Positions 9,013 to 17,166 of a stretch of DNA of 30,981 nt are shown here, one piece after another. Positions within the stretch are counted from its first letter, which is position 1. Each line of letters opens with the position of its first letter. The stretch is from assembly GCA_900548115.1 (NCBI GenBank), contig URJL01000024.1:1-30981 (forward strand), in the 5' to 3' direction. Source of the DNA: an uncultured Eubacteriales bacterium. Lineage in GTDB: Bacteria; Bacillota; Clostridia; Oscillospirales; CAG-382. The notes below the pieces were generated by a model, which was not told the origin of the DNA, did not search any database, and worked only from the letters and a program-made list of their open reading frames with translations. The translations under genes were made by a program, and so were the position numbers.

Positions 9013-9403
9013 ACGATTCTCACTTTCTTCGGAAATGAAATGATGAAACAAAAATTTATTTTTCGCAAAATACGACACGGGAGTCCCGCGCCGCGCCGTT
9101 CTGCGGTAAATACTGCAAGGTACGACAGCGGTATTCGGTCGCTTTCGTCATTTTTCATAATTTTTATCAACATAATGGATGAAATTGCAATAAAAAGAAA
9201 TTTCATCCAACTTTTTTTCAAAAAGTACTTGCATTTATTGGCAAAATATGGTAATATATCCATGCAATACAAAATGCATCGCGTAAGAATACGAAAAAAC
9301 GCTGTAAAGAACACAAGAAGCAAAATGGTCTTGGCGATATCGGTCGGCAGCCGCGCTTGGGGGTCGAACTACAGCGAACGGTGAAACGGTAAGGAGAGAA
9401 AAG
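9013..9403. other. Divergent intergenic region lon / spo0A
   Basis: 391 bases without a gene. It is A/T-rich in its middle part and holds the plus-strand promoter of spo0A (9229-9257) and a leader of roughly 140 bases. No convincing lon promoter, Spo0A box, sigma-H promoter or structured RNA was recognised. Confidence 0.5.
9229..9257 (+). promoter_or_regulatory. Vegetative-type promoter of spo0A
   Basis: TTGCAT (9229-9234), 17-base spacer, TAATAT (9252-9257). The ribosome binding site AAGGAG (9391-9396) and ATG (9404) lie downstream. The promoter appears intact although the gene it serves is frameshifted. Confidence 0.65.
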
Positions 9404-10188
9404 ATGGACAACAGAATCAGAGTAGTTTTGGCAGACAGCGATCGGGATTTTCGTGAAAAATGCAAAAACGGTCTTTCACAGAGTGACTTCGAAATCGTCG
9501 GAGAAGCGTCCGACGGTCCGTCGGCTCTCGAATGTATCGTCCGCACACAGCCCGACGTGGTAATTTGCGAGCTGTGGCTTGCGGGTATCGACGGTGCGGG
9601 CATTATCCGCACCGTTCGTGCGCAAGCGGGTATCCGTTCGCCGCAATTTATCATCGCGACGGCGCTGAACAATATGGAAATGGCGTGCGACGCGAACGAC
9701 GCGGGTGCGACTTACTGTCTTTTGAAGCCGGTCGATTTCGGCTATCTCGGGTCGAAGCTTGTCGACCTGTTTTCGGAAAACGGCGGCAAAAGCGCCGCGT
9801 CCTCCTCGCCCGAGCCCGTCGCGGTCATAACCGAGGACATGCAGACGCAGGTCACGAAAACATTCATCAAATCGGGGTTCCCGCCCATATCAAGGGATAT
9901 CAGTATCTGCGCACCGCCATTATCATGACCATCGACGACAACGAGGTCATCAATTCGGTGACAAAGGTTTTGTATCCCACCGTCGCAAAGAAATATCAGA
10001 CGACCTCTTCGCGCGTGGAACGCGCCATTCGGCATGCCATCGAGGTGGCATGGGACAGAGGCGATCTGGACGTTTTGAATTCCATTTTCGGTTACACCGT
10101 GCAAAACACGCGCGGCAAACCGACCAATTCGGAGTTCATCGCACTCATTGCCGACAACCTGCGCCTTCAGAATAAGATCCCCTCCTGA
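9404..10188 (+). pseudogene. spo0A: Spo0A homologue, frameshifted at 9869-9871, receiver lacking the phosphoacceptor Asp
   Basis: Frame 1 from ATG 9404 gives a receiver domain (about 1-125) and a linker, then runs out of frame to TGA at 9926-9928. The Spo0A DNA-binding domain continues in the next frame (GVPAHIKGYQYLR, then the helix-turn-helix around AKKYQTTSSRVERAIRHAIE, then GKPTNSEFIALIAD) to 10188. Restoring one A in the AAA at 9869-9871 joins the halves into 261 residues, close to 267 in Bacillus subtilis. In the receiver, position 56, the phosphorylated Asp of Spo0A, is Glu (VVICELW). The second acidic-pocket Asp is Ser12, while Asp11, Thr86 and Lys108 are kept. Spo0A is the master regulator of sporulation entry. 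Either the strain carries a broken gene or the deletion is a sequencing error; the DNA-binding domain is otherwise well conserved, which favours recent damage or error. Annotation pipelines may split it into 9404-9928 and 9925-10188. Confidence 0.9.
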
Positions 10189-10206
10189 AACAGCAGCGCT
10201 TGTCGG

Positions 10207-10295
10207 CGCAAAGAGAGCGCTCTTTGCGGGGCGCGGGTTCGGAGCTTGCCCCGACTCCCCCAGAGCCTTTGAAAAGGCTTAAAGCTTCATTTTTT
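10207..10295 (+). terminator. Possible terminator region after spo0A
   Basis: Two hairpins: CGCAAAGAG-AGCG-CTCTTTGCG (10207-10228) and AGCCTTT-GA-AAAGGCT (10264-10279). The second is followed within about ten bases by a run of seven Ts that overlaps the 3' end of the convergent membrane-protein gene. The distance between stem and T-run makes this a weak call. Confidence 0.35.
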
Positions 10296-10728
10296 TGCGC
10301 TCCTTCCGCGCCCGCACTCCGTAAAGGATCAGAAAGACGACGGGCAGAAGGACCAGAATCGGCACCGCAGCGAGAAAAACGGCGAAATGACAGGACAAAA
10401 GCGCCGTAAAGGGATTGACAAAATACAGCCCGTAGGCGACCATATCGCCGTTGAAGGTGATAAGATACAGCCCGATGAAAAGGGCAAAGATCAGAAGAAA
10501 CAGCCCCTGAAACGCCGAGAGAAGCAACAGCGCCCTTGTGCGCAGAACATAGCCGAGCACAGCAGACACGGCGCCCAGAACCATAAAGACAGCGGACAAA
10601 ACGATATCGGTCGGCAGCGCCGTAAGTCCGTCGGTAAGATCGGCAACGGGAAGACGGATCATCAAAATGGCAAGCAGAACCGTCCAAACGGCAAGGATCG
10701 CAGCCGCGATCCCGGTTTTATATTTCAT
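10279..10728 (-). CDS. Four-helix membrane protein, unknown function
   Basis: 149 residues, ATG at 10728 with AGGGGG upstream. Four hydrophobic segments are visible: about residues 7-25, 41-62, 66-92 and 112-140. A strongly basic tail (RARKERKKMKL) predicts a cytoplasmic C terminus. There is no recognisable domain, signal peptide or catalytic motif. It starts 11 bases after the sortase stop codon and is almost certainly co-transcribed with it, which suggests a cell-envelope role; that is inference from position only. Confidence 0.8.
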   Translation of the reverse strand: MKYKTGIAAAILAVWTVLLAILMIRLPVADLTDGLTALPTDIVLSAVFMVLGAVSAVLGYVLRTRALLLLSAFQGLFLLIFALFIGLYLITFNGDMVAYGLYFVNPFTALLSCHFAVFLAAVPILVLLPVVFLILYGVRARKERKKMKL

Positions 10729-10739
10729 ACGGTACCCCC

Positions 10740-12506
10740 TTATTTTACGATCTCGCTCAAAACGCCGTGTACCACAAAGCGCTTGTCCACGATGGTGTTG
10801 GTGCAGGTGATGAGCGTGACGATCTTGTCGGTGCTTTTCGGAACGGTCGTCGAGCGGAAGATCGATTTTGAGCGGATGTCGGTCAAAAAGTCCGAAAATT
10901 CCTCGTCGCTTCCGAAATCCACGCGGAAGAACGAATCGGTCGGCACGGCGTCATACACCGAAAAGGGCGTATAAACGAAAATGCCGTCGGCGGTGTAGAC
11001 ATAAATGCTTCCGTTTCGGAACTGTCCGATCGTGCGGAAATTCATAATGGTCTGGAACATCGTTCCGTCGTTCATGTTGTGACCGTAAATACAGGTGTTG
11101 CGGTTTTTGGAAAGATTGGTGTTGTTGGAAAAGTCCATGAAGATCGAGCCCGAATCGCTGTAGGTCAGGTCGAGCGCATGGGTGAGATAATAATCGTTGT
11201 TGCCCTGCGGCGAACGCACGACGGGATAATCGACCCGCGTTCCCTCGACCTTGATCCAGCCGAAGGCGGAGCTGTTTACTTTTTTCAGCGCCTCAAGACT
11301 CGGGAGCATGCGCGTATACAGCGTGTGCAGATCCTCCGTCGTAATGTCGGGCGCTTCGTAAATGTCGCCGCTGTCAGAATAAAGAAGGGTATCGGGGCTT
11401 GACCCGTTGTCCTTTAAGATCGTTCCGACCGTCGGCGCATCCGCGCTCATATCGTCGGCATAAAACTGTTCGCGAAGCGCGCGGTAGAAGCGGTCGGCTT
11501 TGCGGCGGCTGTACATCGAATACAAAAGATTGACCGACGCGCCGATCAAAACAAGCAGCAGCGCGCCCATAAGAAGCTTTCGCACGACGGGATAAACCCG
11601 TCGTTTTTCTTTTTCGGTCTCGCCGCGAATGTCGTCGGAGGAAAGGGCGGACAAAAGCGCGTCGTTTCGGCTTTTGGCGCTGTCCTGCGATGTAGGCTCT
11701 TTCGGTTTCGCGCCCGGTTTTTCCGCCGCTTTTTCGATCGTCGGCTCCTTCGCCGCAAGAATTTCGCCTTTCGGTTTATTGTTACCCGGTTCGACCCGCT
11801 TTGCCGCTTTGCCGCGTTTTTCGGGTTTCTTCTCGGATTTCTTCTCGGGTTTTTTCTCGAATCTCTTATCGGAAGCTTTTGCGCTCTTCGCGTCCTCTTC
11901 CGTTTTCTCGGTTATTTCAATATTTTTTAGGGCTTCGGAATTTTCGGGCGTTTTCGAAAGCGCTTCGGCAAGCGTTTCTTTCGTCTTTGCCTTTTCCGCG
12001 GGAGCGTTTTTCTCCCGTTTCTCCCCCTTCTCGCCGTCCAAAAGTCCGCGCATGGTAAGATCGTTTTTTTTCGATTTTTCCGATTTTGTCGGTTTTTCCG
12101 CGCTTTCCGCCTTATTTTTTTCGGCGCGCATAGCGGAAAAATCCTCCGTCACAGGCGCATCCGCGTTCTTTTTCGGCAAAGGAAAAGGCGATTTTTGTCC
12201 GTCCGTCTTTTCCTCGCGGCTCTTTTCGGGCGCGTCCTTTGCGGCGGGCGCTTTGTTCTCGGGAACGGGCGGCGCGGCTTCGGGAAGATTTCGGCTTTGG
12301 TTTTCGCTTTTGTCGGTCGGGTAAAAATGCGCCCGTTCCGCGCGAAAATCGGCGGGAACAGCGGCTTCGCCCTGCGGTTTTCGAATAACGTCCGAGGCGG
12401 GTTTCGGCTCGGACACCGCGTCGGAAACGCTGTCGGACGTGCCGTAAAAATATGCCTTTACCGCATTATCCGTCTGCGGGATATGCCCGTTTTTTTCGGT
12501 CTCCAT
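10740..12506 (-). CDS. srtB: Class B-type sortase with a long disordered cytoplasmic tail
   Basis: 588 residues. ATG at 12506 was chosen for the GGGAGGG site about eight bases upstream; a TTG further upstream would overlap plsY. Residues 1-300 are low-complexity, rich in Lys, Glu, Ala and Pro, with short EKKPEK-type repeats (about 216-230), and are predicted disordered. One transmembrane helix follows (about 308-331). The extracellular sortase domain (about 405-588) has catalytic His476 (YGHNM), Cys568 (TLITCTN) and Arg576 (DKRFVV). The DxxYYL and GWI segments resemble SrtB of Clostridia. Sortases join surface proteins to peptidoglycan precursors; no LPXTG-like substrate is encoded in this window. 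The tail faces the cytoplasm, which is unusual, since most sortases have only a few residues there. Confidence 0.92.
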   Translation of the reverse strand: METEKNGHIPQTDNAVKAYFYGTSDSVSDAVSEPKPASDVIRKPQGEAAVPADFRAERAHFYPTDKSENQSRNLPEAAPPVPENKAPAAKDAPEKSREEKTDGQKSPFPLPKKNADAPVTEDFSAMRAEKNKAESAEKPTKSEKSKKNDLTMRGLLDGEKGEKREKNAPAEKAKTKETLAEALSKTPENSEALKNIEITEKTEEDAKSAKASDKRFEKKPEKKSEKKPEKRGKAAKRVEPGNNKPKGEILAAKEPTIEKAAEKPGAKPKEPTSQDSAKSRNDALLSALSSDDIRGETEKEKRRVYPVVRKLLMGALLLVLIGASVNLLYSMYSRRKADRFYRALREQFYADDMSADAPTVGTILKDNGSSPDTLLYSDSGDIYEAPDITTEDLHTLYTRMLPSLEALKKVNSSAFGWIKVEGTRVDYPVVRSPQGNNDYYLTHALDLTYSDSGSIFMDFSNNTNLSKNRNTCIYGHNMNDGTMFQTIMNFRTIGQFRNGSIYVYTADGIFVYTPFSVYDAVPTDSFFRVDFGSDEEFSDFLTDIRSKSIFRSTTVPKSTDKIVTLITCTNTIVDKRFVVHGVLSEIVK

Positions 12507-12532
12507 GCCGTGTCCCTCCCTTCCCTTTTTTG

Positions 12533-13285
12533 TCAATGCTTCTTTTTGTTCGTCTTGTCCGATGATTCCTTTTTGACGGTATAGGTCTTGGATTCGTTTT
12601 TCTTTTTGCCGAAGCTCAAGCTCAGCTTATTTTCTTTTCCCGTCATGAGCCGCTCGATGTTCGAACGGTGGAGGAAGATGACGAAAAGTCCGATCAAAAG
12701 CGCAACGCTCGTCGCGACGGGACGCGTCGCGGGCGAAGAATGCATGTAAACCAAAAGCGGATACAGCATGGCGCAGATCACCGAACCGAGCGAGATATAG
12801 CGGCTGATCGCCACCACCACGACGAAAACGGCGATAATGATGGCAAATACAAGCGGATCGAGCATCAAGATCGTAACGGCGGACGCCACAACGCCCTTGC
12901 CGCCCTTAAAGCCGTAATAGCACGGGAAAACATGTCCCAGAATCGCGAAACAGCCGCCGACGTAATTGCCGCCGCGCACCGCTCCGACAAGAAGCATGCC
13001 GAAAAGAATGGCAAGTGCGGTCTTTAAAGCGTCGCCCAAAAAGGTGAGCGCCGCGTCCGCCTTTCCGTAGGTGCGGAGCATATTGGTCATGCCCGCGTTG
13101 CCGCTTCCGTGCCTGCGGATGTCGTCGTGATATTTCACGTGCGAAATAATGACCGCCCAGTTAAGGCTTCCGAGCGCATAAGCCGCCAGCGCCGTGATGA
13201 TATAGCAAAGGATCAGCATGACGATCTGATCGGGAAAATAGGTCGCCACCATACCGTTGAGCAAAAGCTCGCCGATCGTTTTCAT
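12533..13285 (-). CDS. plsY: Glycerol-3-phosphate acyltransferase PlsY
   Basis: 250 residues, ATG at 13285 with AAAGGAG upstream. This integral membrane enzyme transfers an acyl group from acyl-phosphate to glycerol-3-phosphate, the first step of phospholipid synthesis in most Gram-positive bacteria. The conserved PlsY loops are present: GSLNWA near 40, GSGNAGMTNMLRTYG near 60-75, and GHVFPCYYGFKGGKGVV near 116-132. Several hydrophobic helices surround them. The 45-residue basic tail (FGKKKNESKTY to NKKKH) is longer than in typical PlsY of about 200 residues. The gene lies between der and the sortase; der-plsY is a common neighbour pair in Clostridia. Confidence 0.96.
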   Translation of the reverse strand: MKTIGELLLNGMVATYFPDQIVMLILCYIITALAAYALGSLNWAVIISHVKYHDDIRRHGSGNAGMTNMLRTYGKADAALTFLGDALKTALAILFGMLLVGAVRGGNYVGGCFAILGHVFPCYYGFKGGKGVVASAVTILMLDPLVFAIIIAVFVVVVAISRYISLGSVICAMLYPLLVYMHSSPATRPVATSVALLIGLFVIFLHRSNIERLMTGKENKLSLSFGKKKNESKTYTVKKESSDKTNKKKH

Positions 13286-13328
13286 AGCGTATCCGTCTCC
13301 TTTCGCGTTTGCCGCGCCGTCTGCGGCA

Positions 13329-14666
13329 TTATTTTGTCATGGTGTTGTCGTCGTCCTTTTCGCGGATAACAAGCTTAATCGGCGTTCCCTCAAAGCCGAA
13401 CACCTCGCGCAGTTTGTTTTCGATATAGCGCTGATACGAAAAATGGAAAAGCTCCGCGTCGTTTACGAAAATGACAAAGGTCGGCGCTTTGATTCCCGTC
13501 TGGGTCATGTAATAGATCTTCAGCCGCTTGCCCTTGTCGGACGGAGGCTGAACGCGGGTAATGGCGTCGTTCAGAACGTCGTTCAGCATGCCCGTCGAAA
13601 TGCGCATCTGCGACTGATCGTGAACATAGTTGATCAGCTCGAACAGCCGCTCGACCCGCTGACCCGTCTTTGCCGAGATAAACAATACGGGCGCATAGGT
13701 CATATAGGAAAGCGCCGTATACACGTCCTTGCGCATATTGTCGAGCGTCTTTCCGTCCTTTTCGACGAGATCCCATTTGTTAATGACGATGACGGAGGGC
13801 TTGCCGTTTTCGTGCGCAATGCCCGCAACCCGTTCGTCCTGCGCCGTCACACCCTCGGTCGCGTCGATCATAATGACGCAGACGTCGGCGCGCTCGACGG
13901 CAAGCTGGGCGCGCAGAACGCTGTAGCGCTCGATGCGGTCCTCGATCTTTCCGCTCTTGCGGATTCCCGCCGTGTCGATAAAGGTAAAACGTCCGTATTC
14001 GTTTTCGATATCCGAGTCGATCGCGTCGCGCGTTGTGCCCGCGATATTCGAAACGATCATGCGCTCCTCGCCCAAAATGCGGTTAATAAGCGAGCTTTTG
14101 CCCGCGTTCGGTCTGCCGATGACGGCGACCTTCACGCCGTCGTCGTCCTCTTCGTTTTCGTTCGGGGCGGGAAGAAGATCACAGACCGCCTCGAGAACAT
14201 CGCCGCTTCCCGTTCCGTGAACCGACGAAAGTGCGATGGGATCGCCCAGACCCAGCTCGTAAAATTCGTAAAATTCGGGAGGCACGGCGCCGATCTTATC
14301 CATCTTGTTGACCGCCAGCACCACGGGCTTTTTGCTCTTGCGAAGCATCTGCGCAAGCTCGCGGTCGTCCGCCGTGACGCCGGCGGTAAAATCGCACATA
14401 TATATAATGACATCCGCGCTCTCGACGGCGATCTGCGCCTGCGTGCGGATATGCGACATCAAAAGGTCGTTGTTGTCGGGTTCGATACCGCCGGTATCGA
14501 TCATCATAAGGGTTCGTCCCGCCCATTCGGTCTCGAAATAGATACGGTCGCGGGTCACGCCGGGCGTGTCCTCGACGATCGAGATCCGCTTTCCGCACAG
14601 CTTATTGAAAAAGGTGCTTTTGCCCACGTTGGGACGTCCCACGATCGCAACGATCGGTTTTGCCAT
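13329..14666 (-). CDS. der: Ribosome-assembly GTPase Der (EngA)
   Basis: 445 residues, normal for Der. Two tandem GTPase domains are visible: the first with GRPNVGKS (10-17), DTGG and NKMD; the second with GRPNAGKS, DTAG and NKWD. A C-terminal KH-like domain follows. Der is essential for 50S subunit maturation. ATG at 14666 is preceded by an AGGAATGGAAG stretch. It lies 45 bases after the DUF512 gene and 43 bases before plsY, consistent with one operon. Confidence 0.98.
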   Translation of the reverse strand: MAKPIVAIVGRPNVGKSTFFNKLCGKRISIVEDTPGVTRDRIYFETEWAGRTLMMIDTGGIEPDNNDLLMSHIRTQAQIAVESADVIIYMCDFTAGVTADDRELAQMLRKSKKPVVLAVNKMDKIGAVPPEFYEFYELGLGDPIALSSVHGTGSGDVLEAVCDLLPAPNENEEDDDGVKVAVIGRPNAGKSSLINRILGEERMIVSNIAGTTRDAIDSDIENEYGRFTFIDTAGIRKSGKIEDRIERYSVLRAQLAVERADVCVIMIDATEGVTAQDERVAGIAHENGKPSVIVINKWDLVEKDGKTLDNMRKDVYTALSYMTYAPVLFISAKTGQRVERLFELINYVHDQSQMRISTGMLNDVLNDAITRVQPPSDKGKRLKIYYMTQTGIKAPTFVIFVNDAELFHFSYQRYIENKLREVFGFEGTPIKLVIREKDDDNTMTK

Positions 14667-14711
14667 AGTTTTCTTCCATTCCTTTCGTATTACAGTCCGA
14701 GTTCCCTCATA

Positions 14712-16025
14712 TCACAGTCCGAGCAGCGTGCGCACAAAGGCGCTTCCGTCGGAGTCGAGCGGTTCGACGGGAACGCCGAGCTTTTCGGAAAGCTCCTCGG
14801 TCGTCATGTCGTCGAGAAAAATGTGTCCCTCGTGCCGCACGGCGACGGCGGGAACATACAAAATATCGCCGAGTTCTTTTCCCTCGAGCGCCGTCACAAG
14901 ATCGCTTCCCGTCAAAAGTCCCGCAACCGTAACGCCGCCGCCGAAAAAGAGGTTTCTCGCGACATATACAAAACACTCAAGATTATACCACTTTTTTGTG
15001 ATTTTTTCAACCGCATTTTTGATAAATTCGAACGCCGCCTCGCCCGTTACGACCGAGACGCGGCGGGGGGCATCGAGCGTAAAGCCCTCGTCCTCCAGCG
15101 CGGCAATCTCGTCGTCGATCTCGGTGTCCATCGAGCGGATCATGCCGACGCCGTTTTCGATCTGCGGATATTCTTCGTAATAATCCTCGTTCGGCAGGGG
15201 CTTTCCCGCCGTGATATACCATTCGTCCGACGCATAGCAAAGGCGCGCGCCGTGTTTTTTTAAATTTTCCTCGCCGATCTTATTAATCTGCGCGATGACC
15301 TTTTCGCAGTCCTCGGGCAAAAAAGGCTCGAGAGGAAAAAGCTTTTCGCGGTGAGCGGTAAGCCCCGTCGGCACGACGGCGATACTCTCGACCAGCGGCG
15401 CGTAAGCGGAAAGCTCGCGAAGCGAACGATCCAGCTCTTCTCCGTCGTTAATGTTTTTGCAAAGCACGATCTGACAGTTCATGGAGATGCCGCCGTCGTA
15501 AAAACGCTTTAAATAGCGAAGACATTCGCCCGCGTGCTTGTTTTTCATCATTTTGACCCGCAATTCGGGGTTGGTCGTGTGGACCGAAATATTGACGGGG
15601 GAAATGCGCATTTTGATAATGCGGTCGACCTCGCGGTCGGAAAGATTGGTAAGGGTCACGTAATTTCCGAAGAAGAAGGACATGCGGTCGTCGTCGTCTT
15701 TGAAATAAATGCTCTCGCGCATTCCGGGAGGGTTTTGGTCGATGAAGCAGAAAATGCACTTGTTTTTGCAGGAATGCTGCTTATCCATGAGATAGGTCTC
15801 GAATTCCAATCCCACTTCGTCGTACATATCTTTTTTGGTAATCTTCGTCTCAAACGGCTCGCCGCCGCGCAAAAACGAAAGAACCAGCTTTTTTTCGGTG
15901 GTGTAATAGCGGTAATCGAGAACGTCGATAATTTCGTTTCCGTTGACCGAAAGCAAAACATCCTTCGGAAGAATTCCGGCTTTCGCGGCGTAAGAGCCTT
16001 TTTCCACATTCTGTACGGTAACCAT
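14712..16025 (-). CDS. PDZ-radical SAM-DUF512 protein
   Basis: 437 residues. ATG at 16025 has a GGAGG site and starts directly at the PDZ-like domain (1-66, VEKGSYAAKAGILPKD); the upstream extension has no such support. A radical SAM-type CxxxCxxC cluster follows at Cys86, Cys90 and Cys93, then a long barrel region. The C-terminal DUF512 region carries GxLTGSDL, VAVRHEGHIFLDDMT and the final VRTLLGL. The family is widely conserved next to der in Clostridia, but its reaction is unknown; the cysteine spacing indicates a 4Fe-4S cluster. The last ten bases of coding sequence (ACAGTCCGAG on the plus strand) recur 22 bases downstream at 14692-14701, a small duplication. Confidence 0.93.
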   Translation of the reverse strand: MVTVQNVEKGSYAAKAGILPKDVLLSVNGNEIIDVLDYRYYTTEKKLVLSFLRGGEPFETKITKKDMYDEVGLEFETYLMDKQHSCKNKCIFCFIDQNPPGMRESIYFKDDDDRMSFFFGNYVTLTNLSDREVDRIIKMRISPVNISVHTTNPELRVKMMKNKHAGECLRYLKRFYDGGISMNCQIVLCKNINDGEELDRSLRELSAYAPLVESIAVVPTGLTAHREKLFPLEPFLPEDCEKVIAQINKIGEENLKKHGARLCYASDEWYITAGKPLPNEDYYEEYPQIENGVGMIRSMDTEIDDEIAALEDEGFTLDAPRRVSVVTGEAAFEFIKNAVEKITKKWYNLECFVYVARNLFFGGGVTVAGLLTGSDLVTALEGKELGDILYVPAVAVRHEGHIFLDDMTTEELSEKLGVPVEPLDSDGSAFVRTLLGL

Positions 16026-16148
16026 GCGTTCCTCCTTCGAAGGGGATTTCCGTCGTTTTTCGGGAAAGAATAAAAAAAGAGAAGGAGCGACTGCATCTTT
16101 CCTTCCCATTTTTCATTCTGCTGTATCGATTTCGCAAGCGAAAAACCG

Positions 16149-16352
16149 TTATGCCCTTGCTTCTTCAGCCTTCGCTTCGGGCTTGGAATAATCCTTGCCG
16201 GCATAGGTCTTGCAGTTTCTGCAAACTCTGTGCGAAAGGTTGTATTCGCCGCACTTAGGGCATTTGGTGAAACCGGGAATTTCGAGCTTCCAAACGTTGC
16301 TGCGTCTCTTGTCTCTTCTTGCCTTCGACACTTTTCTCTTCGGTACTGCCAT
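16149..16352 (-). CDS. rpmF: 50S ribosomal protein L32
   Basis: 67 residues starting MAVPKRKVSK, the standard L32 N terminus, preceded by a full AAGGAGGT site. A zinc-ribbon is formed by CPKCG and CRNC (C-type L32). The C terminus is Ala/Glu-rich. The gene has its own consensus promoter just upstream, so it can be expressed independently of the DUF177 gene it is paired with in many bacteria. Confidence 0.98.
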   Translation of the reverse strand: MAVPKRKVSKARRDKRRSNVWKLEIPGFTKCPKCGEYNLSHRVCRNCKTYAGKDYSKPEAKAEEARA

Positions 16353-16442
16353 CTTTACGACCTCCTTCAAATTAAGGTAAAAAAACGTGATGCCGAACAT
16401 GAGAACCGAATAAAATCGTCCCATGTGCTCACACATGAAAAT

Positions 16443-16471
16443 ATTATACTCTCAATTTTCGGATTTGTCAA
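16443..16471 (-). promoter_or_regulatory. Consensus promoter of rpmF inside the end of DUF177
   Basis: On the minus strand: TTGACA (16471-16466), 17-base spacer, TATAAT (16448-16443), a full match to the sigma-A consensus. The -35 hexamer lies in the last codons of the DUF177 gene. The transcript would have a leader of about 85 bases containing a small CATGTG-TGAG-CACATG hairpin (about 16423-16438). Confidence 0.85.
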
Positions 16472-17009
16472 GATATTTTTGCAAAACGGCAAGGCGCGGA
16501 TCGATATTTTTTTTCGGGCAGGTGCATTTTTCAAAATTCAGGTCGGCGCCGCAGCCCGGGCAAAGTCCTTTGCAGTCCTCGCGGCACAGATGTTTTGCGG
16601 GAAGAAGCATGAAAAACAGCGCATCGGCGGCGTCGGCGGCGTCCAGCTTTCCGTCGGGCGCAAACAAAACATCGCGTTCGCTTTCGCTTTCACTTTCGTT
16701 TTCGGCGTCCCCGCCTTCGCTTTTCAAAACGACGGTGCAGGTGTTTTCCGTTTTGACGGGAAGCGTCAGCTCCTTAAGACAGCGCGCGCAGGCGGTCTTG
16801 TATTCGCCCTCGATGCGAAGCGTTCCCTCCACAAGGCTCTCCGCACCGTTTGTCCCCGCCGAGGCTTTTTCGTATACCGTCACCGTGACATGCAGCGGGT
16901 GCGCAAGGGTAATGTCGGAGACGAGTGCTTCGGGAAGAAAATCAAACGTGTGCGTCAGCGTTTTCTTTTCTCCGGTGAATATGGGATTTAAATCGATGAT
17001 CTCGGGCAT
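16452..17009 (-). CDS. DUF177 (YceD-like) protein
   Basis: 185 residues from ATG 17009, which has AAAGGAA upstream; the longer open frame starts without such a site. The family (YceD in E. coli) is linked by gene order to rpmF and has been tied to 23S rRNA accumulation. Conserved cysteines are seen: CARC near the middle, and a C-terminal CREDCKGLCPGCG followed by CTC, likely a metal site. An acidic, Ser/Glu-rich stretch (ESESESE) sits between them. It is followed after 100 bases by rpmF. Confidence 0.93.
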   Translation of the reverse strand: MPEIIDLNPIFTGEKKTLTHTFDFLPEALVSDITLAHPLHVTVTVYEKASAGTNGAESLVEGTLRIEGEYKTACARCLKELTLPVKTENTCTVVLKSEGGDAENESESESERDVLFAPDGKLDAADAADALFFMLLPAKHLCREDCKGLCPGCGADLNFEKCTCPKKNIDPRLAVLQKYLDKSEN

Positions 17010-17127
17010 GATGATTCCTTTCGTTTTTGGTTTCGGATTCCGTTTCGGGTTCCGTGCGAATGCGATCGGAGCATTCTTAAAGACGCAGGTCCTTCCGTTC
17101 GTTTCGGTATTTCGATACGTTTCTTTA

Positions 17128-17156
17128 AGTATGCCACACATCCCGTCTTTTGTCAA
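17128..17156 (-). promoter_or_regulatory. Promoter of the DUF177-rpmF-der block
   Basis: On the minus strand: TTGACA (17156-17151), 17-base spacer, CATACT (17133-17128). It begins only about ten bases after the znuB stop codon, with no terminator visible between them, so the zinc operon may read through. Confidence 0.75.
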
Positions 17157-17166
17157 GAGCGCGCCG

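Noticed and set aside
9336..9351. 16-base identity CGATATCGGTCGGCAG shared with 10602-10617
   Set aside because: One copy is in a leader, the other inside a coding region; flanks do not match, and a shared 16-mer of this composition can occur by chance.
9860..9875. Programmed ribosomal frameshift in spo0A
   Set aside because: A -1 shift would be needed, but the sequence around AAA does not form an X XXY YYZ slippery heptamer and no obvious stimulatory pseudoknot or internal Shine-Dalgarno was seen. Deletion or sequencing error is simpler.
13257..15263. Long plus-strand open frame (668 codons) opposite der and DUF512
   Set aside because: It mirrors two clear conserved genes, has no domain or ribosome binding site, and follows from codon bias leaving few stops on the opposite strand. 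The same holds for 6889-8445 opposite lon and 25906-27492 opposite the beta-helix gene.
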